A DNA stretch of 64,000 nt from Stakelama flava (GTDB lineage Bacteria > Pseudomonadota > Alphaproteobacteria > Sphingomonadales > Sphingomonadaceae). Numbering within the stretch: the first letter of the stretch is position 1; each line of letters starts with the position of its first letter. The stretch is from assembly GCF_019351405.1 (NCBI RefSeq), contig NZ_JAHWZX010000005.1, positions 171,674-235,673 of the forward strand, in the 5' to 3' direction. Of this stretch, positions 53,565 to 61,943 are shown one piece after another. The translations under genes were made by a program, and so were the position numbers. Under the pieces are notes generated by a model. That model saw nothing but the letters and a program-made list of their open reading frames with translations, ran no database searches and was not told where the DNA came from.

Positions 53565-54751
53565 TGCCTCGCTTAGTGGCCTATGTCGGCACGTACGGTG
53601 TTTCGCCTGATGCGCGCGGGGGCGGCATTTTTTCGTTTCATGTCGCCTCCGGAGGCGCAGCGCTCACGGCACTTGGCCATGCAGCCGAGCCGAAGGATGC
53701 CGGCTATCTGCTTCATGCTCCGGAGACAAATACCCTTTATGCGGTCGACGAGCGAAAGACAGACGGACGCGGGCCAGTGGACAAACCCGCAGCAGTTCAT
53801 GCACTCGCGATCGACCGCGAGACCGGAAAACTGAGTTGGCTGAACGCGCGGATCGCTCCCGGACCCCGGCCCACCTTTCTCGACCACCACCCGGAAAAGC
53901 GCTTTCTGGTCAGCGCCAATCACGGCGACTTCCAGCATGTTGAGAAGGTGGTCCAGGCGGAGGACGGGAGTTGGTCGGTCGAATATGTTTACGATGATTC
54001 CACTGCGATCCTCTTTGCTCTCGAGGACGATGGACGTATCAGCGGCATCACCGGCCTGCAGGTCCTTTCGGGACGCGGAACCGATCCCAACTCATCACCG
54101 CAAAATGGCGGGCATGCCCAGTCCAATCCGCACGCGCACTGCGCCGTTATCGATCCGTCGGGAAATTACGTGCTGGTGTGCGACAAAGGAACGGACCGCA
54201 TTCTGGTCCTCGACCTCTCGCCCGGCTTAAACATCGTTTCCGAGTTCAAATTTCCCCCGGAAACGGGCGCGCGCCACCTTGCATTCGACAAGACGGGCCG
54301 AATGGCCTTTGCGACCCTGGAATTCGCGTCGGAGCTAGCCAGTCTCCGCTTCGATCCTGCCACGGGTGAACTCGAACTGGTCGAGCGCGTTTCGACCGTC
54401 ACCGCCGGCTATCGGGGCACGAACGAGCCTGCTGAGGTCCGTGTCCATCCCGGCGGTGGCCTTGTCTATGTGAACAACCGGGGGGAGGACAGTCTCGCCT
54501 GGTTCCGAATAGAGCCGGACGGCCATTTGACGCGACAGGGGGCAGTGACGCTCTCACCGTCGGTCCATCCAGGCCTCGCAGCAAGAAGCTTCACCTTCGC
54601 GAGCGATGGTTCGTTTCTGCTGGTAGCGGACCGCCCGGCCGATCTTGTGCGCTCCTATTCGGTCAATCCGGATACCGGGGCCCTGACCTGGTTGACGCAG
54701 ACGAGCGTCCCGGACCCGGCCTTCATAGCATTGGTCGAACTTGATGATTGA
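53564..54751 (+). CDS. Lactonase-family beta-propeller protein (second copy)
   Basis: A 395-residue seven-bladed propeller of the YbhE/Pgl lactonase family: YVGTYGVSPDARGGGIFSFH, the His-rich NPHAHCAVIDPSGNYVLVCD, DKGTDRILVLDLSP, HPGGGLVYVNNRGEDSLAWF. It is closer to the standard family than the copy at 43185. The GTG start overlaps the last base of the alpha-subunit stop, so they are coupled. It may open a lactone made by oxidation of the released sugar, or the lactone ring of an isocoumarin-type substrate. No signal peptide. Confidence 0.88.
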   Translation: MPRLVAYVGTYGVSPDARGGGIFSFHVASGGAALTALGHAAEPKDAGYLLHAPETNTLYAVDERKTDGRGPVDKPAAVHALAIDRETGKLSWLNARIAPGPRPTFLDHHPEKRFLVSANHGDFQHVEKVVQAEDGSWSVEYVYDDSTAILFALEDDGRISGITGLQVLSGRGTDPNSSPQNGGHAQSNPHAHCAVIDPSGNYVLVCDKGTDRILVLDLSPGLNIVSEFKFPPETGARHLAFDKTGRMAFATLEFASELASLRFDPATGELELVERVSTVTAGYRGTNEPAEVRVHPGGGLVYVNNRGEDSLAWFRIEPDGHLTRQGAVTLSPSVHPGLAARSFTFASDGSFLLVADRPADLVRSYSVNPDTGALTWLTQTSVPDPAFIALVELDD

Positions 54752-54760
54752 GAATTGCGT

Positions 54761-55888
54761 ATGAAGAAGCCGCTTCGCATTGCCATTCTGGGTGCCGGTA
54801 TGATCGGGCAGATTCACCGGCGCGCTGCATTGCTCGCCGGAGGCGAGGTGATAGGGGTGATGGCATCCTCGCCGGCGCGCAGTGAAGAGGTTGCGCTGCA
54901 ATGGAATATTGCGGCCATCGGGTCACTCGATGAACTTGCTGCGCATTGTCCCGATGTCGTGCATATTTGTAGTCCGAACGCGCTGCATGCGCGGCACGTC
55001 GAAGCGGCAGTGGCGGCAGGCGCTCATGTGATTTGCGAGAAGCCGCTCGCTGTCGGCAGCGACGAAGCGGAAAGGCTTTTCGACCTTGCCGCGGCCCATG
55101 AAAAAATCGCAACGGTTCCGTTCGTATACCGCTTTCACCCGCTTGTCCGGGAAATCCGCGCACGCGTCATTTCAGGTGATTTCGGCAACTGGCAGCTTCT
55201 GCACGGATCCTACCTGCAGGACTGGCTTTTGTCGCCCGATGCGACAAGCTGGCGGGTCGATTCCGCCGTCGGCGGACCCTCGCGCGCCTTTGCGGACATC
55301 GGCTCCCACTGGTGCGATCTCATGGAGTTTGTCAGCGGGGAGCGAATTGCCAGTCTGATGGCCGCAATGACTACTACCGTGCCGGAGCGACCGGCTTCCA
55401 CGTCGATGACCTTCGGTGGAGAAGGTTCGGGCCCCAAGGTGGCGGTGGATACCGAAGACGCCGCGACAATCATGTTCCGCACACGGTCGGGTGTCCTTGG
55501 ATCTGCCGTGATTTCGCAAGTTTCCGCAGGGCGAAAGAACCGGCTTTGGTTCGAATTCGACGGGGCAAGGCAATCCGTCGTTTTCGATCAGGAAAACCCG
55601 GAAACAATATGGCTTGGGAGCGAGGCTTCCGTCGAAATGCTTCAGCGTGACCCCGGTAGGGGGGCTGCCGATGCGCGCCGTTTGTCGACGCTGCCGCCAG
55701 GACACGCGCAAGGTTATGCACAGTGTTTCGAGAATTTCGTCGCCGACACCTATGACGCGGTTCGAGGCGGGAAGCCCGACGGCCTGCCGACATTCAGCGA
55801 TGGTCTCCGATCCGCGCGCATTATCGACGCAGTCATCGCCTCGGCCCGAGATGGCCGGTGGGTCGACGTACCTGCGGATGCAATCTGA
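54761..55888 (+). CDS. Gfo/Idh/MocA-family NAD(P)-dependent dehydrogenase
   Basis: A 375-residue dehydrogenase with Rossmann motif ILGAGMIGQIH, the family's EKPLAV (Lys94) and the catalytic D-x-G-x-H-x-x-D in AFADIGSHWCDL. Members oxidise sugar hydroxyls. DgpA, which performs C3 oxidation of puerarin, belongs to this family, so this protein is a rival to the GMC enzyme as the 3-oxidase of the pathway; alternatively it processes the released keto-sugar. It begins 9 bases after the lactonase stop (ATG 54761; a TTG lies 6 bases upstream). Confidence 0.87.
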   Translation: MKKPLRIAILGAGMIGQIHRRAALLAGGEVIGVMASSPARSEEVALQWNIAAIGSLDELAAHCPDVVHICSPNALHARHVEAAVAAGAHVICEKPLAVGSDEAERLFDLAAAHEKIATVPFVYRFHPLVREIRARVISGDFGNWQLLHGSYLQDWLLSPDATSWRVDSAVGGPSRAFADIGSHWCDLMEFVSGERIASLMAAMTTTVPERPASTSMTFGGEGSGPKVAVDTEDAATIMFRTRSGVLGSAVISQVSAGRKNRLWFEFDGARQSVVFDQENPETIWLGSEASVEMLQRDPGRGAADARRLSTLPPGHAQGYAQCFENFVADTYDAVRGGKPDGLPTFSDGLRSARIIDAVIASARDGRWVDVPADAI

Positions 55889-55909
55889 AACGTAACAGGA
55901 GGGTCCGTC

Positions 55910-56935
55910 ATGACCACTTCATCGCCTCCCGTAACCCTTTTCACAGGGCAGTGGGCCGATCTGAAACTGGAAGAAGTCGCCCGCCTTGCTGCTGGGTGGG
56001 GCTATGATGGCCTTGAGATCGCTTGTTCGGGTGAACATCTCGATGTCTGGCGCGCGGCGGAAGATGATAACTATCTTGCTGAGCGGCGATCGATACTCGA
56101 TGCGCACGGGCTCCAGCTATTTGCGATCTCCAACCATCTAACGGGCCAGGCGGTCTGTGACGACCCGATCGACTTTCGCCACCAAGCGATCGTGAGACCC
56201 AGGGTCTGGGGCGATGGCAACGGAGAGGGCGTGCGCCGACGCGCGGCCGAGGAAATGAAACTCACCGCGAAGGTCGCTCGCAAACTCGGTGTCGACACGG
56301 TAGTCGGCTTCACCGGCTCGAAGATTTGGCCCTATGTCGCGATGTTTCCGCCCGTTCCCGACGAAGTGATCGAGCACGGCTTCGTGGATTTTGCGGATCG
56401 GTGGAATCCGATACTCGACGTTTTTGATGACGAGGGCGTGCGTTTTGCCCATGAGGTGCATCCAGGCGAGATCGCCTACGACTATTGGTCGAGCAAGCGA
56501 ACGCTGGAGGCACTGGAGCATCGCAAGGCCTTTGGGTTCAATTGGGACCCATCACACATGATGTGGCAGAATATCGATCCGGTCGGCTTCATCGTCGATT
56601 TTGCCGACCGCATCTATCATGTTGATTGCAAGGACACGCGGCTGAGACCGAACAACGGGCGTGCGGGCGTCATGGGCTCGCACCTGCCTTGGGGGGATCC
56701 ACGCCGCGGCTGGGATTTCGTATCGACTGGGCATGGCGATGTTCCCTGGGAAGACGCGTTTCGAGCGCTGCGTTCGAGCGGATATGCGGGCCCGATTTCG
56801 ATCGAATGGGAAGATGCGGGCATGGACCGTCTTCACGGCGCCGCCGAAGCCGTCGGTTTTGTCCGTTCGCTGCTGTGGGAGTTACCTGCGGTGCGGTTCG
56901 ACGACGCATTCAATCAGGGACGGGAGAAAAATTGA
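55910..56935 (+). CDS. Sugar phosphate isomerase/epimerase-like TIM barrel
   Basis: A 341-residue AP-endonuclease-2-fold protein. Candidate metal ligands: Glu182 (HEVHPGE), Asp213/His216 (NWDPSHMMW), His237 (YHVDCKD) and Glu299 (SIEWED). It resembles IolE/IolI-type and 3-keto-sugar isomerases or hydratases. The strong ribosome-binding site GGAGGG lies eight bases before the ATG. As the second TIM-barrel protein in the operon, it probably works on the keto-sugar product (for example the enone left after C-C cleavage), not on the glycoside itself. Confidence 0.85.
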   Translation: MTTSSPPVTLFTGQWADLKLEEVARLAAGWGYDGLEIACSGEHLDVWRAAEDDNYLAERRSILDAHGLQLFAISNHLTGQAVCDDPIDFRHQAIVRPRVWGDGNGEGVRRRAAEEMKLTAKVARKLGVDTVVGFTGSKIWPYVAMFPPVPDEVIEHGFVDFADRWNPILDVFDDEGVRFAHEVHPGEIAYDYWSSKRTLEALEHRKAFGFNWDPSHMMWQNIDPVGFIVDFADRIYHVDCKDTRLRPNNGRAGVMGSHLPWGDPRRGWDFVSTGHGDVPWEDAFRALRSSGYAGPISIEWEDAGMDRLHGAAEAVGFVRSLLWELPAVRFDDAFNQGREKN

Positions 56936-57231
56936 TGGCTGTCACATCAAAAGCCTCGGTCGTCTGCGAGAAACCGTCACGTTATCTCAAGCAGTTGGTT
57001 AGCCATTGGAGACACCGGATGCCGGCAAGCTGGGAGGATAGTGTCGCCACCTTTCCCTTTCCCGACGGACCACGAGCGACGATGGCCGCACGCAATGACG
57101 GTATCGATATCACCTTGCTGACCGACGACCAGGAAAAGGACGAGGTAATGCGAGGTGTCATCGAACGTCATCTCGATCGATTTGCGTTTCGCGAAGCGCC
57201 CCTGGATTTCGACTGGTCGGTCAATTGTTGA
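56935..57231 (+). CDS. DUF2218 family protein
   Basis: A 98-residue protein of the DUF2218 family: YLKQLVSHWRHRMPASWEDS, ATFPFPDGPRATMAARNDGI, TLLTDDQEKDEVMRGVIERH, LDRFAFREAPLDFDWSV. Usually found near siderophore or iron-related genes; function unknown. Its ATG overlaps the last base of the upstream stop, and it is the last gene of the operon. Its tail overlaps the convergent LysR gene by 64 bases. Confidence 0.87.
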   Translation: MAVTSKASVVCEKPSRYLKQLVSHWRHRMPASWEDSVATFPFPDGPRATMAARNDGIDITLLTDDQEKDEVMRGVIERHLDRFAFREAPLDFDWSVNC

Positions 57232-58142
57232 CCGGCCGAGGCCTTGGCGTCGGGGCGATGACAGATTTCGTCAAGGAAATTGATTACCGCGCGAAACCGT
57301 GGTGAAAGCAGGCGGCTACCTGGAAAGACCACCGCCAGCCGGGCAGCTTCCTCGGCAAATTGAACGCGCTCCCATACTTCTACAAGCGTGCCTTCTCGCA
57401 GGGCGGTTTCGCAGTAGCGTTCCGGGAGAAACGAGACTCCAAGCCCGGCTTTCACCGCTTCTCGTACGGTAAGCGGATCGTTGGCGCGCAAACCGCGAGA
57501 AGGCAGCGCCAGCCGCTGGCCGATGCCATCGAGATTGAGTGAAATTGACGTGCCGGCGAATCTACTTTCATAGATTTTGAGATCGCCGAAATCGGACGGC
57601 GGGGCGTCCGTCAGCTTATGCTTTGCCGCAAAATCAGGGCTTGCGACCCATAGAAGGCGCCCGCCGAGCAAGACCTTTTGCATGAGCGTTGAATCAGGTT
57701 GAGGACCTCCAACCACGGCCATGTCGCATTCGTCGCTGCCGAGCCCGCCGCGCGACGGAACCACCAGCTCAAGCGCGATTTCCGGATAGGCTTCCGCGAA
57801 TTCGTTCAGTCTTGGAGCAAAAATCTCCCGGCAGAAGGCCGCGGGCAGCGACAAGGTGACCTGACCTGCCGGTTCGGTGCGCAGCCCTTGGGCCAGGGCA
57901 TCTGCTTCCTCTGCGAGTTCGAGGATGACAGCCGCGCGCGCATGAAATGCTTCGCCTTCGGGTGTAACGCGCATGCGCCGCGAGGTGCGTTCGATCAGCA
58001 GCAGTCCGACATCGCGTTCGAGCCGTGCCAGCGCCTTGCTTACGCTGGATTTCGGACATTCCAGTTTCGCCGCTGCGGCAGAAATTCCGCCCGCGTCGAC
58101 CACCGCACAGAACATGATGAGGTCGTCAATCCGCCAGCGCAT
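57168..58142 (-). CDS. LysR-family regulator, divergent from the gallate dioxygenase gene
   Basis: A 324-residue LysR protein. The winged helix (LIMFCAVVDAGGISAAAAKL, SSVSKALARLERDVGLLLIE) and effector domain are intact. It is divergent from the dioxygenase operon with about 100 bases between, the usual geometry for a LysR activator of an aromatic degradation operon (LigR-like role). The Ser/Arg-rich C-terminal tail runs into the DUF2218 gene on the other strand, so the last residues may be an extension. Start 58142 (MRWRIDDLIMF) or 58154. Confidence 0.9.
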   Translation of the reverse strand: MRWRIDDLIMFCAVVDAGGISAAAAKLECPKSSVSKALARLERDVGLLLIERTSRRMRVTPEGEAFHARAAVILELAEEADALAQGLRTEPAGQVTLSLPAAFCREIFAPRLNEFAEAYPEIALELVVPSRGGLGSDECDMAVVGGPQPDSTLMQKVLLGGRLLWVASPDFAAKHKLTDAPPSDFGDLKIYESRFAGTSISLNLDGIGQRLALPSRGLRANDPLTVREAVKAGLGVSFLPERYCETALREGTLVEVWERVQFAEEAARLAVVFPGSRLLSPRFRAVINFLDEICHRPDAKASAGQQLTDQSKSRGASRNANRSR

Positions 58143-58245
58143 CGTCGTTTCCAATAGTGGACAATGTGTTCACGAGTCAGGAATTGTTCCCAAACCGTCA
58201 AGTCCTTACGGTGAATAAAAATAATAGCAGAGCTAGGAGAGCGAT

Positions 58246-59505
58246 ATGGCTACGCTTGTCGGCGGCATCGGTGCGTCTCATTCACCGACCATTGGATTTG
58301 CCAAGGATACCAACAAGCAGTCTGATCCCGTCTGGGCTCCAATCTTTGCAGGGTTCGACGCGATCCGAAAATGGGTTCGAGAGCAGCGGATCGACGTAAT
58401 CTTCATGATCTACAACGATCATGTGACCTCATTCTTCTTTGATCAGTATCCAGCCTTCTGCCTAGGCGTCGACGACGAATACCGGCCCGCGGATGAAGGC
58501 GGTGGCCCCAGGCGTGTGCCCCCGGCCCGCGGACATGCCCAGTTCGCCCGGTATATCGGCGCCTCGCTGATGACTGATGAATTTGACATGTCATTTTTCC
58601 AGAACAAGCCCCTGGACCACGGATGCCTCTCGCCGCTGGGCATGCTGTCCGGCCCCGATGGAAATTGGGACGGCGCGATCATCCCGCTCCAAGTGGGCGT
58701 ACTCCAACTGCCCATCCCCAGCGCCAAACGGTGCTGGAAGCTGGGCAAGGCCCTGCGCCGCGCTATCGAATCCTATCCCGAAGATTTGCGGGTGGCGGTG
58801 ATGGCGACGGGGGGCCTTTCTCATCAGGTCCATGGCGAGCGAGCAGGGTTCATCAACGAAGCATGGGATGATGAATTCCTGAACCTGCTGGAAAGGGACC
58901 CCGCCCAGCTTGCCGGAATGACGATCGCCGAACTGGCTGAGCGCGGCGGCTGGGAAGGCTCTGAAGTGATTATGTGGCTGATCATGAGGGGCGCTTTGTC
59001 GGACCATGTCCGGCTGGTGCACAAAGCGAACTATGCTCCCTCGATCACCAATATTGCTACCCTGGTCTTTGAAGACACGGCTTCGGCGGCCACTGAGGCA
59101 GAGAACGACAAGCATCGTGAGCGGATCGGACGAGAAGTGGCCGGGGCCGAACGGCTTGAAGGGACATATCCCTTCACCCTTGCCCGAAGCCACGCAAACT
59201 ACCGCATCAACGATTTTCTTCACCGCCTGATCGAGCCGCAACACCGCGCGCGTTTCCTGAGCGACTTCGAGGCGCTGGCCGATGAATATGGCCTGGAGGA
59301 CGAGGAGAAGGCCCTGATCCGCGACCGACGTTGGCTGGACATGGTCCAACGCGGCGTCAGCTTCTTCATGCTCGAGAAGATGGCTGCGGTTGTCGGAGTG
59401 CCGAATCCGGAAATCTATGCGAGTTTTCGGGGCGAAACGCTCGACGAGTTTCTGGCGACGCGCAAGGCGGCGATTACATATTCGGTTGCCGGCGACGCCA
59501 AATGA
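58246..59505 (+). CDS. desB: Gallate-type extradiol dioxygenase (DesB/DesZ-like, fused LigB-LigA)
   Basis: A 419-residue class III extradiol dioxygenase. The LigB-like domain has the non-heme Fe(II) ligands His12 (IGASHSPTIG), His59 (YNDHVTSF) and Glu240 (WEGSEVIMW), with His125 and His193 at the second-shell catalytic positions. A LigA-like helical domain (about 300-419) is fused to it, as in gallate dioxygenase DesB and 3-O-methylgallate dioxygenase DesZ; in protocatechuate 4,5-dioxygenase the domains are separate proteins. It would open the ring of gallate or 3-O-methylgallate. The AGGAGAGCGAT ribosome-binding site is strong. Downstream LigJ/LigK/GalD steps are not in the window. Confidence 0.9.
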   Translation: MATLVGGIGASHSPTIGFAKDTNKQSDPVWAPIFAGFDAIRKWVREQRIDVIFMIYNDHVTSFFFDQYPAFCLGVDDEYRPADEGGGPRRVPPARGHAQFARYIGASLMTDEFDMSFFQNKPLDHGCLSPLGMLSGPDGNWDGAIIPLQVGVLQLPIPSAKRCWKLGKALRRAIESYPEDLRVAVMATGGLSHQVHGERAGFINEAWDDEFLNLLERDPAQLAGMTIAELAERGGWEGSEVIMWLIMRGALSDHVRLVHKANYAPSITNIATLVFEDTASAATEAENDKHRERIGREVAGAERLEGTYPFTLARSHANYRINDFLHRLIEPQHRARFLSDFEALADEYGLEDEEKALIRDRRWLDMVQRGVSFFMLEKMAAVVGVPNPEIYASFRGETLDEFLATRKAAITYSVAGDAK

Positions 59506-60398
59506 GTGCGGGAGCGAACGGTGGTCGGCCGATCGTTCATCCGGCGTGGCTTGCGCCCCACGAAACCCTGATCGAGGGCTATTCGCTCGAAGTTACGGCA
59601 AAGGACATCGATGCTTTGATAGCCGCGGCACCTCGCATCTGGTCCGGCGCGCCGATTGCAGTGCCGTATTTGCCAAATGAGAGTCACGAGGCGCGCGTTG
59701 CTGCAGCAAAAGCAGTTCGGGAATTGGGGTTCGAGCCGATGCCCCATTTCTCGGCACGTCGCATCGAATCGCGCGAAGAATTTGCGCGCTTCCTCCATAG
59801 TGCGGTTCGCGAAGCGGGCGTTGAAAGATGCTTCGTGGTGGCCGGCGATCCCGCAGAACCCGAAGGTCCGTTTGCCGATAGCATGGCGATGATCGAAACC
59901 GGAGCTTTCGAGGCCGCAGGGGTAAAGGTCATCGGGGTAGGCGGGCACCCGGAGGGGCATCCGGTGATGTCGCCTGCTCAATGCTGGCAGGCGCTCGAGA
60001 CCAAATGTGCTGCGATCGAAGCGCGTTCGATGGCTCCCCTTATCGTGACCCAATTTGCCTTCGAAGCGGATGCTATCCTTTCCTGGTTACAGGAACTCCG
60101 AGCGCGCGGGTTGGACTATCCGGTTCGTATCGGTGTTCCCGGGCCGGCAGGCATCAAGACCCTTATCCGCTTTGCCGCGATGTGCGGCGTGGGCGCCTCC
60201 GCCGCAGTCCTATCTAAATATGGCATTTCGCTTGGGCGGCTCGTCGGTCCCGCCGGGCCCGACAGGTTTCTAGACGCGCTTCGCAAGGGGCTGGGGCCCG
60301 AGCACGGAGCCGTGCGCCTACATTTCTATCCGTTCGGTGGAATCGCCAAAACGATCGATTGGATCACTGCATATGCCGCCCGCCGAGCGGCCTCGTGA
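59502..60398 (+). CDS. metF: Methylenetetrahydrofolate reductase-like protein (MetF)
   Basis: A 298-residue MTHFR-fold protein: SLEVTAKDIDALIAAAPRIW, CFVVAGDPAEPEGPFADSMA, VIGVGGHPEGHPVMSP, VTQFAFEADAILSWLQELRA, GVPGPAGIKTLIRFAAMCGV. The start overlaps the dioxygenase stop (ATGA). In Sphingobium SYK-6 a metF gene lies beside ligM and regenerates tetrahydrofolate by oxidising 5-methyl-THF made in O-demethylation. The next gene here is a LigM/DesA homologue, so the same role is likely: one-carbon recycling, not methionine synthesis. Confidence 0.85.
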   Translation: MSAGANGGRPIVHPAWLAPHETLIEGYSLEVTAKDIDALIAAAPRIWSGAPIAVPYLPNESHEARVAAAKAVRELGFEPMPHFSARRIESREEFARFLHSAVREAGVERCFVVAGDPAEPEGPFADSMAMIETGAFEAAGVKVIGVGGHPEGHPVMSPAQCWQALETKCAAIEARSMAPLIVTQFAFEADAILSWLQELRARGLDYPVRIGVPGPAGIKTLIRFAAMCGVGASAAVLSKYGISLGRLVGPAGPDRFLDALRKGLGPEHGAVRLHFYPFGGIAKTIDWITAYAARRAAS

Positions 60399-60435
60399 TG
60401 TCAAAACCTTCCTGAACAAATCCTGGAGAAACTTT

Positions 60436-61809
60436 ATGGGCACCCTGCAAGACAAGATTGATCGGTCCGGCGGAGCGCTGAACATGCTGCAAAATTCGCA
60501 AATCGGCCAATATGTCTTCCCGATCGCACCAGAATTTTCGAACTGGCGTGACGAATGCGAAGCGTGGGCAAACACCGCCGTACTGCTCGATCAGTCCCAC
60601 CATATGACGGACCTGTACGTCGAAGGCCCGGACACCATCCGCCTGCTGTCCGACTTGGCGATCAACAACTTTAAGACTTTCGGGCGTAACAAGGCCAAGC
60701 AACTCGTAACTTGCAATCATGAGGGACAGGTCATCGGCGATGCCGTGCTGTTCGGACTCGACGACTTCCGAGTTAACGTGGTGGGTCGGCCGCATGTGCC
60801 GAACTGGGTTCAGTTCAACGCCGTCAAGGGAAACTATGACGTCGTCGTCGAACGCGACGAGCGTACGCTTGGCAACAACCGTGGCCGTCGTTCCTTCCGG
60901 TTCGAAGTGCAGGGCCCCAATGCATGGGCAATCCTCGAAAAGCTCAATGGCGGGCCAATCGAGGACATCAAGTTCTTTTCGATGGGTAAGATCAAGATCA
61001 ATGGCCGTAACGTGCGCGCGCTAAAGCACGGCATGGCCGGTGCACCCGGGCTGGAACTATTCGGTCCCGCCGAGGAAGCCGAAGAGGTGCGCGCGGCAAT
61101 TCTCGAAGCGGGGCGCGACTTCGGTCTCCTGCAGGGCGGAGCGCGAGCATATTCGACGGCGAGCACGGAGTCGGGTTGGTTCGCTTCGGTGCTGCCGGCG
61201 ATCTACTCCGATCCGCAGCTTGCCGACTATCGCCGCTGGTTGCCCGACAAGGGCTTTGAAGCAAACGCCTCGCTCGGCGGAAGCATGGTCAGTGATCAAA
61301 TCGAGGACTTTTACATCACGCCTTGGGATGCCGGCTACAAGTTCATCGACTTCAATCATGATTTCATCGGCCGCGACGCTCTATTGGCAAAGCAGGAGGC
61401 GCCGCACCTTCGCAAGGTTACGCTGGTCTGGGACAATGATGATGTCGTCGACATCTTCCGTTCCCAGTTCAACGAGGGAGATGAGCGTTTCAAGTTCATG
61501 GAAGCGCCGGCCGCATATTATGCGACCTTCCCGTTCGATGCGGTCACCGCGAATGGGTCGCCGGTCGGGTTTTCCACCTATGTAGTCTACAGCTCAAACG
61601 CTCGCCGTTGGATATCCCTCGCGCTTGTCGATGCAAGTGTCGCCGAGGGGGATACCGTTGAAGTGACGTGGGGCGAGCCAAATGGCGGATCGAACCGGCC
61701 GGTCGTCGAACGCCATAAGCAAACTCAGGTGCGCGCAGTGGTGGCCCCAAGTCCCGTCGCCTCGAAGATTCGTCAGGGATATCGACCCTATCAGGTCGAA
61801 GCAGCCTGA
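60436..61809 (+). CDS. Tetrahydrofolate-dependent aryl O-demethylase (LigM/DesA-like, GcvT family)
   Basis: A 457-residue aminomethyltransferase-fold protein, close in length to SYK-6 DesA (syringate) and LigM (vanillate/3-O-methylgallate) demethylases. Seen are [77 protein letters not shown] and the C-terminal GcvT barrel. The enzymes transfer an aryl methoxy methyl to THF. Start ATG 60436 follows CTGGAGAAACTTT; the frame is open further up but matches nothing. Which methoxy acid is used cannot be read from sequence; known homologues act on meta methoxy groups. Confidence 0.88.
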   Translation: MGTLQDKIDRSGGALNMLQNSQIGQYVFPIAPEFSNWRDECEAWANTAVLLDQSHHMTDLYVEGPDTIRLLSDLAINNFKTFGRNKAKQLVTCNHEGQVIGDAVLFGLDDFRVNVVGRPHVPNWVQFNAVKGNYDVVVERDERTLGNNRGRRSFRFEVQGPNAWAILEKLNGGPIEDIKFFSMGKIKINGRNVRALKHGMAGAPGLELFGPAEEAEEVRAAILEAGRDFGLLQGGARAYSTASTESGWFASVLPAIYSDPQLADYRRWLPDKGFEANASLGGSMVSDQIEDFYITPWDAGYKFIDFNHDFIGRDALLAKQEAPHLRKVTLVWDNDDVVDIFRSQFNEGDERFKFMEAPAAYYATFPFDAVTANGSPVGFSTYVVYSSNARRWISLALVDASVAEGDTVEVTWGEPNGGSNRPVVERHKQTQVRAVVAPSPVASKIRQGYRPYQVEAA

Positions 61810-61845
61810 CCGCTGCACCAACCGATTCAAATCTGATCCGCGTTG

Positions 61846-61873
61846 GTCCCGCCCGTTCATCTCCGGGCGGGAC
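61846..61873 (+). terminator. Hairpin between the O-demethylase and purU genes
   Basis: GTCCCGCCCG and CGGGCGGGAC form a perfect ten-base-pair stem, 36 bases past the demethylase stop, with an eight-base loop. No T-tract follows. It may separate or attenuate expression of purU. Confidence 0.45.
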
Positions 61874-61943
61874 CGGGCGGCGTCGTCCAATTGCTCCGTA
61901 CAGATTTTCCGGAGGCTGGGGCGATCCTGCAAAGGACTATTCG

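Noticed and set aside
54761..55888. Gfo/Idh protein as LigC (4-carboxy-2-hydroxymuconate semialdehyde dehydrogenase)
   Set aside because: LigC is of the same superfamily, but this gene lies in the sugar part of the island and gallate cleavage by DesB-type enzymes does not require LigC. Not excluded, only less likely.
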